DNA from: Fervidicella metallireducens AeB
GTDB taxonomy: Bacteria > Bacillota > Clostridia > Clostridiales > Caloramatoraceae
NCBI RefSeq assembly: GCF_000601455.1
Contig: NZ_AZQP01000002.1
Location: 62,001-126,000 of the forward strand
DNA length: 64,000 nucleotides
Direction of reading: 5' to 3'
In this document: positions 61,628-64,000 of the stretch, one piece after another
Layout of the letters: each line of letters opens with the position of its first letter
Position numbering within the stretch: position 1 is the stretch's first letter
Notes under the pieces: generated by a model
Database searches by the model: none
What the model saw: only the letters and a program-made list of their open reading frames with translations
What the model was told of the DNA's origin: nothing
Program-made: the position numbers and the translations under genes

Positions 61628-62476
61628 ATGAGGGCAGAAATAATTGATGGGAAAATGGTTGCAAAAAATATTCGAATAAAATTAGCTGCAGCAATTAAAA
61701 AATTAGAAAGTGAAAGGGGAATAAAACCAGGGCTTGCAACAATAATAGTGGGTTCTGATGCTGCTTCCCTATCATATGTTAAAAACAAGGAAAAGATTTG
61801 TTTAGAAACTGGATTGAATTCATTTAGTTATAATCTGCCGGAGGATACAAGGGAAGGGGATTTAATACAACTGATTGAAGAACTAAATAAACGTGAGGAT
61901 GTACATGGAATCTTGCTACAGCTGCCACTTCCTGAGCATATTTCAGCTGATAGAGTGACAAGTGTTATTTCCCCACTAAAGGATGTGGATTGTTTAAACC
62001 CTATTAATCTTGGGAAGCTTTTTAAGGGGCAGCAGTGTTTGATGCCATGTACTCCTAAGGGAATTATTAAATTACTTGAGGAGTATAAAATTGAAATTTC
62101 AGGTAAAAAAGCTGCTATTGTAGGAAGAAGCAGCATAGTAGGAAAACCAGCTGCATTGATGCTTTTAAATAAACACGCAACTGTTACTATATGTCACTCA
62201 AGAACTGCTGAATTAAAGGCGGAGCTTATGGATTCAGATATAATAATAAGTGCTGTTGGAAAACCAGGTCTTATTACTGATGATATGGTGAAGGTGGGAG
62301 CAGTGGTTATTGACGCAGGGACAAGTGTTTTAAATGGTAAGCTGGTTGGAGATGTTGATTTTGAAAAGGTCAGTCAGAAAGCATCATATATTACACCGGT
62401 TCCTGGTGGGGTAGGAGCCATGACAACAACAATGTTAATCGAAAATGTATTGGAGGCAGCTGGTTACCATGAATAG
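61628..62476 (+). CDS. folD: Methylenetetrahydrofolate dehydrogenase/cyclohydrolase FolD
   Basis: A 282-residue bifunctional FolD that interconverts 5,10-methylene-, methenyl- and 10-formyl-THF. It shows VGSDAASLSYVKNKEKICLETGL (Tyr/Lys active site region), ILLQLPLPEH, PLKDVDCLNPINLGKL, PCTPKGIIKLLEEY, VGRSSIVGKPAALMLL, CHSRTAEL, and TPVPGGVGAMTTTMLIENV. The ATG at 61628 follows AGGTGATA. It overlaps the start of xseA. Confidence 0.95.
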   Translation: MRAEIIDGKMVAKNIRIKLAAAIKKLESERGIKPGLATIIVGSDAASLSYVKNKEKICLETGLNSFSYNLPEDTREGDLIQLIEELNKREDVHGILLQLPLPEHISADRVTSVISPLKDVDCLNPINLGKLFKGQQCLMPCTPKGIIKLLEEYKIEISGKKAAIVGRSSIVGKPAALMLLNKHATVTICHSRTAELKAELMDSDIIISAVGKPGLITDDMVKVGAVVIDAGTSVLNGKLVGDVDFEKVSQKASYITPVPGGVGAMTTTMLIENVLEAAGYHE

Positions 62477-63697
62477 GGAGGCTATATCTGTATCTCAACT
62501 GAATATGTATATTAAGGGTATTATAGAAGAGAACAGTTTCCTTGGAAATATATTGATAAAAGGTGAAATTTCAAATTTTAAGTATCATTCTTCTGGCCAT
62601 ATGTATTTTACCCTTAAGGATGAAGATTCAAAGATTAAGGCTGTGATGTTTAAAGGATATAACAGTTTCTTGAAATTTATGCCTGAAGACGGAATGAAGG
62701 TAATTATAGAGGGCTATGTTTCAGTATACGAAAGGGACGGACAATACCAGTTATATTGTACTAAGATGCAGCCTGAGGGAATAGGTGACTTATATTTAGC
62801 CTACGAGCAGCTTAAAAAGAAATTAGAAGTTGAAGGATTATTTGATGAAAAGTGGAAAAAACCAATTCCACTTTTACCAAGAAGAGTAGGAGTTGTTACT
62901 TCTCAAACGGGGGCTGTCATAAAGGATATTATTAATGTTGCCACAAGAAGATATAGAAATGTAGATATTTTACTCTACCAGCTAAGGTTCAGGGGATAGG
63001 CGCTGCTGAGAGTATTATAGAGGGTATTGAGTATTTTAATACAATGAAAGACATGGATGTTATAATTGTTGGAAGAGGCGGAGGGTCTATAGAGGAGCTT
63101 TGGGCTTTTAATGAAGAGAAGGTTGCAAGGGCAATATTTAGTAGTAAGATTCCTGTTATTTCAGCTGTGGGACATGAAACAGATTTTACAATTTCAGATT
63201 TTGTAGCCGATATTAGAGCATCAACTCCATCCCATGCTGCGGAAATAGCAGTTCCTGTGTATGGTGATTTGAAATTTAAAATCAGTAAACTTTCTACAGA
63301 GTTGTTTTTAAATAGTAAAGGCAAAATTTCTGATTTGCGTTATAATGTCAACGATTTAGTAGCTAAAGTAAAAAAATATTCCCCGGAAAATAAAATTAAA
63401 CAACATATTCAGTATGTTGATTATCTGCAAAACAAGTTAATACTTTTGATGGAATCTAAAATTTCAGATAAGAAAAGCAGATATAGTATTTTGATAAACA
63501 GAATGGATGCCTTAAGTCCAATCAAGGCTTTATCAAGGGGTTATTCCTATGCTGAGAAGGATGGAAAGGTTTTAAATGATATTAAACATGTTAAAATAGA
63601 TGACAACATCAGACTGCATATGCAGGATGGAGTTCTTGAATGTAAGGTGCTAGATAAAATGGAGGTGGATGTATGGCAACTAAGAAAAAGGAGTTAA
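62469..63697 (+). pseudogene. xseA: Exodeoxyribonuclease VII large subunit XseA, frameshifted near 62979
   Basis: XseA with XseB degrades single-stranded DNA. The first frame starts at ATG 62469 inside the folD end. It holds the OB-fold domain (SVSQLNMYIKGIIEENSFL, GEISNFKYHSSGHMYFTLKD) and the start of the catalytic domain (LLPRRVGVVTSQTGAVIKDIIN), then turns into LLYQLRFRG and stops at 62999. Adding one C to the CC at 62978-62979 gives [16 protein letters not shown] and joins the second frame, with [20 protein letters not shown] and [17 protein letters not shown]. The repaired protein is about 409 residues, normal for the family. Likely a one-base deletion in the sequence or a recent mutation. 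Confidence 0.92.
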
Positions 63698-63915
63698 AGT
63701 TTCAGGAAGCATTAGAAAGACTTTCTAATATAGTTGAGAAGATGGAGGATAAGGATTTATCACTTGAAGATTCTTTAAAGCTGTTTCAAGATGGAATGGA
63801 ACTTGCAGCATTATGTAATAAACAATTGGATGAGGCAGAAAGAAAAATAAATATAGTAATAAAGGGAAAACATGGAGAACTTATAGAGGAAGGGTTTATG
63901 CCTGAGGAGGAATAG
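63673..63915 (+). CDS. xseB: Exodeoxyribonuclease VII small subunit
   Basis: An 80-residue XseB helical protein ([53 protein letters not shown]), the small subunit that wraps XseA. ATG 63673 overlaps the last 25 nt of xseA and is preceded by GGAGGTG. Confidence 0.95.
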   Translation: MATKKKELKFQEALERLSNIVEKMEDKDLSLEDSLKLFQDGMELAALCNKQLDEAERKINIVIKGKHGELIEEGFMPEEE

Positions 63916-63916
63916 A

Positions 63917-64000
63917 ATGGATTTTCAAAACCAGCTTAGAATAGAACAGAAGATAGTAAATGATTATTTAAATAGAATGATGGATATAAAAGAAGCACCT
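63917..64000 (+). CDS. ispA: Probable polyprenyl diphosphate synthase, 5' end only
   Basis: Twenty-eight codons to the window edge (MDFQNQLRIEQKIVNDYLNR at the start), 1 nt after xseB and behind GAGGAGG. The N-terminus fits the first helices of farnesyl/geranylgeranyl diphosphate synthases, and ispA commonly follows xseB in clostridia and bacilli. The diagnostic DDxxD motifs lie beyond the window, so the call rests mainly on context. Confidence 0.65.
   Translation, partial: MDFQNQLRIEQKIVNDYLNRMMDIKEAP

Overview
The window is AT-rich DNA from an endospore-forming, anaerobic low-GC Firmicute of the Clostridium type (family Clostridiaceae or a close relative; species not determinable from sequence alone). 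The evidence is a complete spoIIIA operon, an intact sigK, an Asp23/AmaP/DUF2273 envelope cluster, an alaS T-box leader, FeoAB/Fur iron control, and gene orders typical of clostridia (alaS-ireB-ruvX-DUF1292-fur-rnj; mltG-trmR-trhP-udk; efp-CD1247-like-spoIIIA-asp23-nusB-folD-xseAB). Every supported gene lies on the + strand. No tRNA, rRNA, CRISPR array, insertion sequence or prophage was seen.

Layout. 1-3.4 kb: end of a cysteine desulfurase, an IscU/NifU scaffold and mnmA (sulfur trafficking to tRNA), a PRC-barrel protein and an AI-2E family permease. 3.4-6.4 kb: T-box leader and alaS. 6.4-12.8 kb: two large secreted proteins (a beta-strand repeat/BIG2 protein and a 1394-aa PHP-type metallohydrolase of the CehA/McbA type). 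12.9-17.3 kb: ireB, a frameshifted membrane protein, an aldo/keto reductase-ferredoxin, ruvX, DUF1292, sfsA. 17.3-20.2 kb: Fur-box promoter region, feoA, feoB, a 48-aa zinc-ribbon protein, fur. 20.7-31.4 kb: RNase J, a QueT-like transporter, typA, mltG, the tRNA wobble-uridine pair trmR/trhP, udk, sigK, yqeG, aroE. 31.5-51.4 kb: a large type IV pilus locus (two PilT, PilB, PilC, PilA, PilD, PilM/N/O, three clusters of minor pilins each with a PilX-like member, and a von Willebrand A protein). 51.4-64 kb: aroK, aroQ, efp, CD1247-like protein, spoIIIAA-AH, asp23/amaP/DUF2273, nusB, TsaD-like protein, folD, xseA, xseB and the start of a probable polyprenyl synthase gene.

Two observations stand out. 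First, four intergenic regions (about 20.2, 28.6, 29.7 and 58.9 kb) carry members of one family of structured elements. Each is a long imperfect hairpin with an outer stem that changes sequence while keeping its pairing, and two members carry an extra central module of two GTCC-loop hairpins with covarying stems. The copy after fur is flanked by an exact 20-bp duplication of the fur terminator hairpin. I do not recognise this family. Second, three genes (a membrane protein at 14.2 kb, pilB at 34.3 kb, xseA at 63.0 kb) are each broken by the apparent loss of one G or C next to a short G/C run. Restoring one base rebuilds the expected protein in all three, so either the assembly carries systematic indel errors or the strain carries several real frameshifts.

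How the genes work together: the pilus locus has every inner component of a Gram-positive type IV pilus (motors PilB and PilT, platform PilC, assembly proteins PilM/N/O, peptidase PilD, major pilin) plus an unusually rich minor-pilin set. It lies between aroE and aroK-aroQ, as if inserted into, or maintained within, a shikimate gene group.
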